Assembly (NCBI GenBank): GCA_047967505.1
Contig: CM106540.1
Length of the DNA stretch: 64,000 nt
Reading direction: 5' to 3' (one strand)
Source of the DNA: Dipteris shenzhenensis
Lineage: Eukaryota; Polypodiophyta; Polypodiopsida; Gleicheniales
The notes below the pieces were generated by a model, which was given only the letters and a program-made list of their open reading frames with translations, was not told the DNA's origin and did not search any database. Shown piece by piece: positions 33,063 through 43,999 of the stretch (position 1 is the first letter of the stretch; each line of letters opens with the position of its first letter). The position numbers and the translations under genes were made by a program.

Positions 33063-34144
33063 CTTGACACTTCTACCCCGGAGGTTCATATAGACAGTTA
33101 TCCAGCTGGAGGCTGCTCAGGCTGCGGACACGGTGATGGATGCCTCTTCACAGCAGTCCAATGAGAGAGAGGTATTTCATGACACAGGTCAGAGCCAGAG
33201 CCCGTCCCAGGATCTCATGCACCTGTATGAGGTTCCCTCGAGACCTCTCTCTCTTCCCTGTGGCACAGTACCTTCTTTTGTTGTTATGCGGAGCGTCCTC
33301 TCAGACACCCCTCCCAGTACAGCCTCGTCCTCGCAGCTTTTCACTCCTGGCTTATCCAGATCTTTTGCGAGTGCAGTCACAGATTTCGCTCAATACCCAG
33401 ACAGGCGTGAGGGTTGGGAGATCCTAGCAGATGAGATTGAGTGAGATTTTCAGTCACCCTTGCGTACAGGCACCTCGTCGCAGATTCTTCCTCTCCCTCT
33501 CACCTATTCCAGGTGTAGAGTTAGGATGGTTCAGCCTTTTTCAGCTCTTCTGACTCCTAGACCTGACCCCAGGATGGTTGACAAAGATCTGCCCGTTGAG
33601 TTTTGGTCCTTTTTGGCTCGAGGGGTCTCCACAGACTCCCTCACTAGATTGGAACTTCTCCCGGTGTTTTTTCGATAGTCAGAGGAGGTAGAGGAATACT
33701 TGGGATCTGTTACTCTATCCAGAGAGGGGCACATTCTTCGTTTCTCCGCAGGCAGCTTTCGTTCTCGGGGGAGCGAAAGCTGGTCAGCTGAGTTACTTGA
33801 CAGCGAGATTGATAGACAGCTTTTGAGCATGACTCAGTTCTCATCAGTTCACCGTATTATCGGCTCACAGATTCATTCTTGCCCTAGGACTCTTCGACCT
33901 GGCTTCGGTGGCAGGGCCTTTCTGTTTGTGTTCTTTGAGGTTCAGGGAGACTTCGATTTGCCCAGGAGTGCCGGTTGGTTTGACTTTCAGCTCCTCAGTT
34001 TGCAACAGAGTATTATTCCATTGGATGGAGCCATTTTACATGAGTTGGGGCAGATTTGGATCTTGATTAGAGATCGACTTTGGATAGTGCCGTTAGAGAG
34101 AGTCATTTGTGCCACTGCCACTGGCATCCCATCACTTCCATCCG

Positions 34145-37100
34145 ATGTCTAGGCTGTCCATCATTTCTTGGAATGTGAGAGGATTGAACGGCCGCAAATT
34201 AATTTCAGATGCAGATGGTCATAGATCTGGAGTTCCTAGATTGCAGTTGCTTAGGGACTCCCTTCGATTTATCTCCTCAGGGTCCCCTCCAGACATTGTA
34301 CTTATTCAAGAGCATAAGCTCTCCCAGGACAGGATTGACAGATGCAGATCCTTACTCAGAGGAAAGAGCCGGACTTATTGGAGCCCAGCGGATGGTAGGA
34401 GGGGTGGAGTCTGCATTTTAGTTTCAACCAAGTGGGCCCCAGAGATCACCCAAGAGGGTACACTAGTGGAGAGCAGGGCCTGCTATGTTATTCTTCAGAT
34501 TGAGAGCACAGCAGTTGGTGTTCTCAATGTGTACGCTTCCACGGATCCAGCCCGCAGACGTGCATTTTGGAGACAACTCAGAGAGTCCCTTCCTCAGGTA
34601 GACACCTGGATTGTCGAAGGAGATTCCAACATGGTTGAATTCTCTGAAGACAAGTCGGGCCAGACAGAGAGTGGACTTTCTGATAGGGAGAGAGTGGAGT
34701 GGGATAGTTTTGTTTTGCATGCTGGACTTCATGATGCAGCTTGATTGGACGACTTTCGTCACTTGGCTGATAGTCTTTAGTTCTCTTGGTCTGGGGTTTG
34801 CCATGGCTCCCTCTCTTTGGCTAGGCTTGATAGGTTTTATATTGGCCATTGGGGCCAAGCCAGAGGAGGACAGATTGGGATCCGCCCGGGTTATGTTTTA
34901 TCTGACCATGCTCCAGTTCTATTACAGATTCTACCTACCTCTTGATTGGAGAGCACAGGCTTTGTGAGAGTTCCGGACTTTGTTTTTTAGGACATAGAGT
35001 TCGTGGAATAGTTGAGAGAGGCTTGGTTGACAGAGGACACTCCTGAGGATTAGGGCTGGTTGATGTGGGTAGAAGGGGCTTTGGCTAGAGTCAGCATGGC
35101 CTGCCAGTTGAGGCAAAAGAGGAGAAGGAAAAGCTCAGAATCAGAGATCGGAACGCTAGAGCGGAGGTATCCAGACTTCAGAGATTGATTCAGAGCTTTC
35201 CTCATTCTCTTTTCACCAGAGGGCAGCTTTCAGAGGCTCAGGAGAGACTAGAGGAATTCAGGGCAGGAGAGCCCAGTTCAGGTTTTACTCCTAGCAGACC
35301 TTCTAGATCCAGAAGGGGGATAGATGCTCTAGAGAGTTCTTCAGGGCAGTGGGTCAGAGATACTCTTCGGACAGCCTTCGCAGACTTGTGGATGAGGCCG
35401 GGTATCTTCAAACGGATCCTCATTGTCTTGTTGAGATCACTTCTGATTTATATTCCACTCTTTACATTGCCGATCCAGTCACCGAGGAGATGATCAGAGC
35501 CAGAGATGAGATTTGGAGTCATGTCCCCCAGATGGTCTCAGATAGGATGAGTCATGTTTTGGATAGCCCGCTATCACTCATGGAGATCACAGATGCGTTA
35601 CATGAGCTGCCCAGAGACAGATGCCCGGGGGAGTCTGTCGCCTCTTCTTTTTAGAGCTCTCTAGGATACGATTGGACCTCATCTACTTTCTTCCTTTTTA
35701 GAGGCTTTTGATACAAGATCTTTGGGAGAGGCTTTATGCACAGGTATGATTTGTCTCATCCCGAAAGGGGGAGACAAGACAATCCTACGTAATTGGAGAC
35801 CCATTACACTTTTAGGGACAGCCTATAAGATCCTAGCAAAGACCTTGGCCCTTCGTTTAAAGCCTATGCTGCCAGATATTATCAGAGCTACTCAGACAAG
35901 ATTGTCCAAGATAGGAGTATCTTGGATCTTCACTTTTTAGGAGGCCACTCACTGGGCAAAGGAGAGTCAGCAGGAGATTGCAGTTCTCCTTCTTGATTTT
36001 GAGAAGGCCTATGACAAGGTGGACTGGGGTTTCTTGGAGGGCACTATGAGGAGGCTAGGCTTCAGTGATAGATGGATTTTATGGGTCTCCTCACTTTACT
36101 CTCACTCTTCTAGCAGGATGGTGGTCTGTGGAGGCAGAGGACCGGCTTTTCAGCTATCCAGATCGGTATGACAGGGATGCCCGCTTGCACCTTACCTTTT
36201 CCTTTTCGTAGCGGAGGCTATGGGATACTTTATGCAGGCTACCAATCATGGCACTTTGGGCCTTCATCTACCTATCTGGCAGGAGTAGGAGCTTCTGGAC
36301 ACTGAGTTTGCTGATGATACGGCACTGACAGTCAGAGGAGATGCATATAGTCTTGCTACTGCTGGGGATGCAATTGACAAGTTCTGCCTAGCCTCATGGG
36401 ACTTGTCAATTGGAACAAATCAAAAGGCATCTGGACTGGAGCTCAGCATGATACACCAGCATGGGGAGGAGACAGAGGCTTTGTATGGATACCCAGAGGC
36501 ACCTCCACGAGATATCTAGGCTTCCAGGCTGGCATTGAGGTGTCCCCGACGCAACAGTTTGCCCCACTTCTTGAGAGTATCCGGAGAAGGAGAAAGCTAG
36601 CCTACTGGAGTACGGCTAGACTTTCTTTGGCCGAAAGAGCGCTGGTACTCAACCAGGTTCTACTAGCGACTTTGTGGTACGTTGCGTCATGTTGGTGCTT
36701 TCATGTTGACTGGATCCGTCAGGTGAGGAGATTGCTTCGGAACTTCCTGTGGAGTGGTGGTGATGGTTTTGAGGACACTAGGGCCAGGGTTTCATAGGAT
36801 ACTATCATTTTACCCGCCTCGCAGGGAGGACTTGGAGTTCTTGATCTGAGATGCAGAGCAGAGCCCTTTTAGTCAAACTTCTTGCTAGAGGTTTGACTCC
36901 AGGAGATCAGTCGTGGAAGCAGTTCCTACTGCATGGGATTCACCAGTGCACCCCCAGAGCAGTAGGCCAGTGGGCAGGTAGAGTCAGTTGGATCTTTCTG
37001 ATGGACCAGCATTCTCAGCCTTCCTCACCACTAGTGAAGAGGCTTATTCAGATATGGGATCATTTTCGACAACATCTCATCAGAGCAGTTCCCTCCTCCA

Positions 37101-38440
37101 GAGAGGAAATTTCCCGACAGCCACTATATCATAACCCCCTGGTTCGGTATCAGGGATCTTCCCTTGGTACAGAACTTAGGACTCCTTTGGCCAGATGGCA
37201 TGCTCAGGGGGTTGCGACAGTCGGAGATTGGTTTAGGGGAGGCATGGAGATGTCAGAGGAGGTGATCAGAGATAGACACGGGCCACTTGGACAGATTACT
37301 GCCACTAGATTACTGATCATGAGAGCTATTCCTCAGAGGTGAAGCGATATGCTTACAGAGCCAGACTATGTTCATCCCATCTCTACTTGGTCAAGTTGTT
37401 TTAGTGAGTCTGGGCTATGCATTGGAGTTCGTTTAGGACCGGCACCGTTTACTTATTTTGAGATGGATTCCTCTCACAGATTGTATCCCACTCAGCCCCT
37501 GGATCGACAGGAGCTCCTTTGGCAGAGAGTCAGGGTCATTGGCTGCTTGGGTAAGGAATGGGTCACAGATCCGTCTAGGTTGACCATTGCAAAGGATCCT
37601 AGGTGGAGACTTTGGATTTTTAAGGGGCGACCTCTTGCGGAGCTCGACTTGGACCCAGGTGAGTGGGCGTGGCCTGCTCCGGTGGCAGGCGCTCGTCTTC
37701 TTCCTTTTTTCTAGTACTCGACGAGGGCAAGTTACATGCTTGAGCAGAGAGACTCTCATCACCTACCATCTGCCTCACAGCATTGGCACGCATAGGGACT
37801 TGCTGCAGAGCTCTTGCAGAGCTACTGGACTCACTTTTGGGGCATCAGTAGAGCCAGGAAAGTCTCCTACTTTCTTTGGCTCACTATTCATAGGGGTATA
37901 CCTGTGGGTACTTGGCTTCAGCAGATGGGTAGACCCTCCTTGTGTATGCGTTGTCAGCTTGCAGGTCAGCTTGCAGAGGAATCTAGTAAGCATTGTTTAT
38001 GGAGCTGCCCCAGCTCTAGAGTGGTATGGATAGGTATCTTTAGGTTGTTCTCATATGTTACATCCGAGTTCTTTCTAATGACATGGGGTGCTGCCCTTTG
38101 GGGGAGAGGATCTGGAGCCTTTGCCCTCTATGAGTCAGAGACAGGAGACCACGGTTTCTTCATGCAGTGTCGCCAGAGACGGGGTCCCACAGATGTTAGC
38201 ATCATGGAGCCGCAGGACTTACTTTTGGTACCAGTACCAGCTCAGGATTCCAGGCCTACTTCACCTGCAGGTTCAGCCTGGGAGGTGATTTCTAGCATTA
38301 CCCTATGGTGGATATGGTGTTCGCGATGTTCTTTTGTCCTTGGGGGTCATTTATGCATGGAGGCTGACATTCTTGCTTCCATTTAGGCGGAGATTATCTT
38401 CACTCTCAGGAGTTAGTGGGAGCGGTGTACAGGCACCTCT
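34145..38440 (+). pseudogene. LINE-A ORF2: endonuclease, RT, zf-RVT (A5, broken)
   Basis: It starts MSRLSIISWNVRGLNG (34145). The endonuclease has LIQEHKLSQ, and EGDSNMVEF where relatives have GGDFNMVE. RT: GLICLIPKGGDK and WRPITLLGTAYKILAKTLA (35722-35900), LLLDFEKAYDKVDWGF (about 35990), SV*QGCPLAPYLFLF with a TGA inside, and EFADDTA (36307-36318). The post-RT part (36396-37714) has RYLGFQAGIEVSPTQQF, SREEISRQPLY and LDPGEWAW. The zf-RVT motif CMRCQ...HCLWSC lies at about 37945-38010. The C-terminus ends near 38390. Several in-frame stops. Confidence 0.88.
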
Positions 38441-38644
38441 TTGGCAGCTCGTGGGAGACTTTTATCCTTCATGAGGACATGGGACTGCTCATTATTTTTT
38501 CATTTGACCCCTTTTGGGATGTTGTGGCATTTTAGACCACCACCATGGCTTTTTTGCCACCTTGTTGAGGCTAGGGATAGAGTACTTTCTCTCCCACCTG
38601 GTGTATGATTCGTTTTGAATGGAATATATCACTTTTACTTTTTT

Positions 38645-39792
38645 AAAAGTGCCCAATAGAGTGATGGGTCTTCATTGTGACACTAGATTCATATTACCCA
38701 CCTTTGGGATGAGATGAATGAGATCATTTGTAAGTGAGTCAGGCATGTCACCAGAGTCCCACATGCCCTGCAGGGTTGATGTAATGTGATCACCAATTTG
38801 CCCCCAAAAGGTAATAAAAAAAGAAGGGGTACGTCCATCCGAACTTGGGCACTTGCCCTTGTGAAGGGCAAGTAATGCAGTCTTGAATTCTGCATTGGTG
38901 AAAGGTGCATCAAGAGAAACATACATCTCATCCTTCACCAATACAGGGATACACTGCCAATAACCTCTCTGGCATCATCTATGGCCTAAGTGCTTGAATC
39001 TGCAGTAAAGAGGGATGCAAACAAATCTGAAGCTACACGCATGACGGCATTTATGACTGTAACACCCTGTCTGAGTCAACAAGCCGCGAGACACTATCTC
39101 TACTATGTCTGGGTCCATGAGTAGAGAAAAAGTGTTTGTTGACCCTGCCACCCATCTAAATCCAAAAGGATTCCCGTGCATAAAAGGCATACTCTGCTCT
39201 CTGATCCAACAATATCCATATATGAGCCCTTGCTGGAGAAAGGCGCTCCTGAACCCAAGCATCTGTGGGCCTCTTCTGCTCTTGCCTCTAAAGGGACGCT
39301 ACAAATTCCACCCTGTCTGCCTCCCTTTTTGTCTGACGGTAACTCAACCATGTTGAAATCGCCACCAATGATCCAAGAAACTGCGATGGGGGCCCAAGAT
39401 AGTAACTCCTTCCAAAAGGAGACTCGCCCCCCTTTGTTGTTGGGGGCATATAGATTGAGAAGACCAATCTTACGTCCTCCAATCAAAATAATGATCCATT
39501 GAGCTCTAGAGGGGGAGATAATACCATGACCAGCAACGAAGGGTCAAATAGAAGGAGAGACTGAAATGCAAGTACTTCCCCTTGTGCCTATAGCAAGCGA
39601 CCAGAAAGTATGTCCTGAAAGAAGTTTGCCAAACTTTGAGCAATCATTGGCATCCAACTTGTATTCCTAGATAAAAAGGATATCAATAGCACCTCCAGTG
39701 ACACCTAGATGAGGCTGATTCTAGATCAACTGCCTATGGCGATGGTGTGGAACTCCGCCTAGGCCCTGTATGTTCCAGCTGACTATCCTCAT
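38645..39792 (-). pseudogene. LINE-A ORF2 N-terminal part (A6, broken)
   Basis: ORF2 ATG at 39792-39790 overlaps the ORF1 stop as ATGA. Endonuclease text: IGLLNLYAPNNKGG and IIGGDFNMVELPSDKKGG (39486-39330). After a deletion the linker reads AEYAFYARESFW and NKHFFST in another frame. RT fingers begin SLDAPFTNAEFKTALLALHK and LIHLIPKVG (38941-38672). It ends at the A5 target site. Confidence 0.85.
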
Positions 39793-41236
39793 CGACAAGA
39801 GGATGCTGGGTGGAAAGGCTTACCCGACCTAGTAGAGAAAACCAGCTTCCCCTGGGCCGAAACACTCCTGCTGAGGGTAGGAAACTTAACAGGTGAAAGG
39901 ATCCCCACGCCTGCAGAGGGGGACGCCCTATCAAAAGAAGTCCCAATGACTGGGACCCCTAAGGTGGAGGGCACAAACTCCTCGTCATTGTGAAAGTGGC
40001 CGAGTCTGCCAGTGCCGAAAAAGAGTTCCTAAGAAGCAAGTCTAGCCGAGGAGTGCGAAGAAGACCTACACTCGTGGAAGATGGAGGAGAAGGACCTGCC
40101 AGGCCTCTATCAGTAGAACTGGAGCTGGGGGCTGAGGAGGCCTGTGGCAGGGCTAAAGAGAAATCTGGAGTCCTCATCTATGCACGCATTCCCTCAGTCG
40201 TTCTGACTGTGGCAGGAACAGTCTGTGGGGAAGAATATCGGTAGCCCCCTCATGATCAGAAACCAAAGTGATTGAGGCTGGTACTGATGTATCTAAAGGC
40301 CTCTCTTGATGTGGAACTGTAGTGTCTGGGCTGCAGCAACATCTATCATTGGAGTCTGGATGGCGTCTGTCTGAACCGGATCAAAGGTCTCCTCCTGTGG
40401 TATGGGAGCTGCTCTAATTGCTCTCCATTGTGGTACTAGGTGTGCTGCGGGCTTTGGGCGCCCTGCTGCCCCTAGTGGTCCTGGGGTGCGCGAAACAGGG
40501 TGCCCCGTTGCTCCTAGTGGTTTTGGAGTGCGTGTTATAGCGCGCTGGGGAGGTGCAGTCGGGGTAGTACGTGAAGGAGCCGCACCAAAAGACCTCTTGG
40601 GTCTTTTTCTCTTCCTTGGGCAAAATCTCTAGCAAAGCGCCCAAGGGTCCTGCAAATCCTGCACTGGTCCTGTCTACCTGTAATCTCGACTCTGTTGAAA
40701 GAGAGAACCATTTGGGCGTTGAAGCATGATGTGGTCATCTGAGATGTTATGGTCAGAGACAATGACCCTAACTCGAGGCACCCCATCCACTCTGACTGCC
40801 TCTGTCGAGGATCTCTGTGACCACTCCGAATGTGGCTCCGATAGTAGCAAGAAGTCGATGGTAGACCTGAGGAAGACCAAGAAATCTAATGAACAGTGAT
40901 GTGACCTGAATGTTCTCCTCGACTGGATTGAAGCCCAAGGTGTAGGACAAAAGAAAAATCCTCCTCGAACCCAAAGCCAAAGGATTAGCTTTGAGAACAA
41001 GGCCTGTGGACTCGTGGGAGTCGAAAACCACTTGGAAGAATCCACGTCCCAAAAGTCGAACATCTCTGAGGTGTGGGGTGAGATCTCCTGGCAACGCCGC
41101 CAGCATCCAGTCTTTGTAATTTGAAAGGGTGTGATCCAAAGATGCGGGCAAAAAGTGATGTGGAGCCCTCTAGTTCCACATCTTTCTTGAGCTGCTGCAG
41201 CTCGTCTTCTGAAAAAATGACGGTTCTCGCGGCCAT
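39789..41236 (-). pseudogene. LINE-A ORF1 (A6, broken)
   Basis: The start is MAARTVIFSEDELQQL at 41236, chosen because A9 ORF1 also begins with MAA. The N-terminal part includes LLGRGFFQVVFDSHESTGLV and FIRFLGLPQVYHRLL (41151-40800), typical of DUF4283-type LINE ORF1. The zinc knuckle is decayed (CRICRTLGRFARD; the His and last Cys are lost, about 40665-40630). The middle is Ser/Pro-rich (40177-39959). The stop TGA at 39791-39789 overlaps the ORF2 start. Frameshifts are present. Confidence 0.8.
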
Positions 41237-41389
41237 TGGAAGTGGATGTAGATTGGCTGAGTGGGGATCTATTCGCCAATCGATGTGAAAAGTCCGATTC
41301 AAACAGTGAAAGTTCCATGCATGAATCTGCTACCTAGGATGCCCTGGAACACGGGTGCTGGAGGAAGGAGAACAGGAGAGGGTAGGAGA

Positions 41390-42190
41390 GAGGGGAAGAG
41401 GAGGAGAGGAGGCAGGAAGGCAGCAGGGGGGGGGGGGAGGAGGGGGGCGGGGGAGAGGAGGCGGAGGGAGGTGGAGTGGAGCTGTGGGTTAGGAAGGGAG
41501 GGGGGGGGGAGGCTGGCTGGGAGGGAGAGGGAGGGTGGGGAAGAGGAAAGGAGGGGGCGGGGCGCAGGGGGAGGGGGCGGGTGGGAGAGGGAAGGAGGGT
41601 AAGGGGAGAGGGAGGGCGGGGGAGAAGGAGGGAGGGGGTGGGGGTGGAGGATAGGGGCAGGGGGGCTGGTGGGTGGAGGAGAGGGAGGGCGGGGAGAAAG
41701 GGGAGCGGGAGGGTGAGGGAGGAGGGAGAGGGGGATGGCAAGGAGGCAGAGGGGGCTGGCGGAGGGGGAGAGGGTGGGCGGGGGAGAAGGAGGGAGGGGA
41801 CAGGGGTGGAGGAGGGGGGTGGGGGGGCTGGCGGGTGGAGGAGAGGGAGGGCGGGGAGGAGGGAGGGGAGCGGGAGGGTGAGGGAGGGGGGAGAGGGGTT
41901 GGCGAGGAGGGAGAGGGGGCTGGCGGAGGGGGAGGGGGTGAGCAGGGGAGGAGGACGGAGGGGGCGAGGGTGGAGGAGGGGGGTGGGGGGCCTGGCGGGT
42001 GAAGGAGAGGGAAGGCGGAGAGGAGGAAAGGGAGCAGGAGGGTGAGGGAGGAGGGAGAGGGGGCTGGCGAGGAGAGAGGGAGAGACGGAGAGGGACTGGC
42101 GAGGGGAGGGAGAGGGGGGCAGCAAGGGTGAGAGAGAGGGAGAAGGGGCTGGCTGAGAGGGGAGAGGGGGGGGGCAGCAAAGCTCACGGA
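41390..42190 (-). repeat. C-rich 5' UTR low-complexity array of A6
   Basis: Eight hundred bases of (CCCTCCC/CTCCC)-type repeats on the minus (sense) strand, GGGAGAGGG on plus, with a longer periodicity of roughly 110-150 bp. The plus strand is dense in G3 runs and could form G-quadruplexes. Open frames of up to 293 codons here are by-products of the composition. Confidence 0.9.
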
Positions 42191-42437
42191 GAGAGGAGCA
42201 GCTTAGCAGTGTGCAGCAGTTGCAGCAGTTGACTGCATCAATTTGTACAAAGCAACAATCTGAAACTGGAGGATGTTGTGCTTGATCCTCCTCCAGTTTG
42301 ATCTTGTAACTTTTACTTGGCTACCTCATGACTTTTGCTCTGAGGGTTTACTTATAGATTTTTCCTTTGTACTTATTGGTGGGTTTTTACCTCTTTCTGG
42401 GATTTCCCACACAGAAATAAAATTATTCACTAAAAAA
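42191..42437 (+). other. Orphan polyadenylated segment with hairpin
   Basis: Non-repetitive text ending GAAATAAAATTATTCACT plus eight A, followed by (TG)n, just like the LINE-B ends. It contains a near-perfect hairpin (AAACTGGAGGAT and ATCCTCCTCCAGTTT, about 42262-42301). It could be the 3' end of another LINE family or a SINE. No coding sequence. Confidence 0.4.
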
Positions 42438-42500
42438 AAGTGTGTGTGTGTTCCACAAAAAAAATTGTAAAAGAGTGTGTGTGTGTGTGTGTGTGTGTTC
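42438..42500 (+). repeat. (TG)n microsatellites before B4
   Basis: GTGTGTGTGTG at 42439-42450 and a longer run at 42475-42498 are separated by CCACAAAAAAAATTG. They lie between a poly(A) end and the truncated start of B4. Confidence 0.92.
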
Positions 42501-42519
42501 ATCTTGTTACATCTTCATA

Positions 42520-43597
42520 CATCTGCCTTTGGAAATTGGCAACCTACTCAGTGGGATTTTTTATTTGGCTCTATCCAAGGCAAGATCAAAGGCTGCCCTT
42601 TTGTCTCTCATCTGCTTCTTGATTGGAAACACATTCTATCCCACTTGGAATGGCATGGCAGGGACTCTCCCTCGGGAAACTCTTTGAGGGTAGAGAATAT
42701 TTTTTGGTCTAAAGTATTCCACCCTCCTTTGGCCATACAAGAACCCTGACGTTCTTATTTTCTCTCCTTCAAAGGCATTTCATCTGTGGCAGATGTACTT
42801 CAGGATGATGGCACAATGTTATCTTTTTCTATGGCTGCTCACAAATACGGCTTGGGAGCTCATTATCGTCCTTTATAGCATAAAATTTCAGAAATGCTCC
42901 AACCGTACTTGCCGGTACCTCATTTGGGACTTCAGAATCGGCTTGAGGATTGGATTTTACGCTCTCCTTCCTTATACGCCCGTCCTTTGAAGCTCTCACA
43001 TATCACAGTGTCATCACTGTATAAAGTGTTATTACCTCCACCTTGGATTTCCCACAGAGCAAACACTGTTTGGCATATGGATCGTCCAATGAAATGGTGG
43101 AGAAAAAGGCTGCGTCTCCTTTGGCATTACAAAGTCCCTCTTCGACAACAGCTTTTCCTATGGCGAGTTCTCCTTGGCATTTTTCCATCCGGACAGTTAC
43201 TCGCACATAGACATATTACTTCAGCTGTTTGTCACAGATGCCAGCACTCTACTGAATCAGTTTTTCACATCTTTTGGTCCTGTCCAAATACTTTCGATCT
43301 CATTGCTCTCATCAGACAGAGGCTTCGACAGCGATTTCCTACTGTTACTTTTGGCAGATTTTTCTGGTTGTTTGGCTTTCATCCACAGAGACAGGGTTTT
43401 GATTTATTTTTTGTATGGGTGCGCTATTGGTCCCTATGGACTTTATGGATGGATAGAAATCATAGAGTCTTTGGTGATCCACTCTTTTCACCCTTTCTTT
43501 TTTTCAAACAATCTCTGCAACAATCATTCTACGATTGCTTTCAGACTCGTTTGACTGATCAGGATGTGTATACAGCTTATACTGAGATCTTTAGTTG
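42520..43597 (+). pseudogene. LINE-B ORF2 C-terminus with zf-RVT (B4)
   Basis: The frame at 42894-43598 is open for 234 codons and gives the best view of the LINE-B C-terminus: MKWWRKRLRLLWHYKVPLRQ, FPSGQLLAHR, the zinc motif CHRCQHSTESVFHIFWSC and the end LTDQDVYTAYTEIFS. Upstream frames (42477-42750) hold NWQPTQWDFLFGS and LDWKHILSHLEWHG. A TGA near 42747 and shifts near 42890 break the front part. Confidence 0.85.
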
Positions 43598-43602
43598 AGT
43601 AG

Positions 43603-43628
43603 TAGCTACTTCGTTTTTGAAGTAACTA
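43603..43628 (+). other. LINE-B 3' UTR hairpin (B4)
   Basis: TAGCTACTTC and GAAGTAACTA pair 9 of 10 around GTTTTT, 45 nt before the tail. Compare B2 at 25691-25716. Confidence 0.6.
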
Positions 43629-43681
43629 TGAATGCAATTATTCTACTGCAATAAAAGATTTCTTCCCATGTAAAAAAAAAA

Positions 43682-43735
43682 GTGTATAGCAGCGTAATTT
43701 GCGTGCATGTGTGTGTGTGTAAGAGAGAGAGATCC
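43682..43735 (+). repeat. TG and AG repeats between B4 and B5
   Basis: GTGTATAGCAGCG, then GCATGTGTGTGTGTGTAAG and AGAGAGAGA, join the tail of B4 to the 5' UTR of B5. Confidence 0.8.
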
Positions 43736-43999
43736 CGTGCTAGCCCTCATGCTCCCACGCTGCAGCTGCTTGTTTCTCCCTCAGTTTGACACCCTCGAGG
43801 TTCCGTTTGACGTCCGTTTTGTGTCCGTATGCTCTGTCAGAAAATCAGGCAAAAAAAAATCGTACTGTCAAAAATCCGTACGATTTTGTCCGTACAGTCA
43901 AAAAAATCCATACGATTTTGTCCGTACAGTCGGGAAGTCCGTATAGTTTGCTTGTCAGAAAAAAATAAATTTCATACTGTCAAAAATCTGAACGATTTT

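Larger units (their letters stand above)
31663..34152 (+). pseudogene. LINE-A ORF1 with internal repeats and C-terminal domain (A5)
   Basis: The start is the ATG at 31663 (MEDANATPVAEPEEIEV). A DUF4283-like N-terminal part follows, then a zinc knuckle CLFCRKRGHFIMDC (CX2CX4HX4C, about 32300-32341). The middle is Glu/Pro-rich and repetitive. The C-terminal domain (33580-34140; LPVEFWSFLARG, SEIDRQLLS, GRAFLFVFFEV) matches the C-terminus of A9 ORF1. Stops at 31909 (TAG), 32356 (TGA), 32818 (TAG where sister units have CAG), 33442 (TGA) and 33676 (TAG). The end overlaps ORF2: ATG at 34145, stop TAG at 34150. Confidence 0.83.
30976..38644 (+). mobile_element. LINE-A copy A5, full length with target-site duplication
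   Basis: This 7.67-kb element is bounded by the duplication AAAAGTGCCCCAATAG / AAAAGTGCCCAATAG (30960-30975 and 38645-38659). The host sequence on both sides is one broken minus-strand LINE-A (A6), which proves the boundaries. It has a C-rich tandem 5' UTR, ORF1, ORF2, and a 3' UTR ending ACTTTTACTTTTTT with no long poly(A). Stops and frameshifts are scattered, so it is dead but complete. Confidence 0.92.
38645..42190 (-). mobile_element. LINE-A copy A6, 5' part (host of A5)
   Basis: Minus-strand LINE with a long C-rich 5' UTR (41390-42190), ORF1 (41236-39789) and the first part of ORF2 (39792-38645). It continues at 30936-30975 on the other side of A5 and is cut there. About 480 bp of the EN-RT linker is missing near 39310 compared with A2. 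Confidence 0.87.
42501..43681 (+). mobile_element. LINE-B copy B4, 3' end only
   Basis: It begins at the WQPTQWDF region of ORF2 right after the TG run and ends with a 3' UTR hairpin, AATAAAAG and a tail of ten A (43672-43681). TG-containing text follows. Confidence 0.88.

Noticed and set aside
41299-42180. Long minus-strand Pro/Ser-rich ORFs (up to 293 codons) and Gly/Arg-rich plus-strand ORFs
   Set aside because: They lie in a GGGAGAGGG/CCCTCTCCC low-complexity array open in all frames; this is the 5' UTR of A6, not coding.
43850-43945. Possible CRISPR-like or palindromic repeats (TCCGTACGATTTTGTCCGTA)
   Set aside because: They are irregularly spaced monomers of the LINE-B 5' UTR, recur at 46040-46080, and lack uniform spacers.
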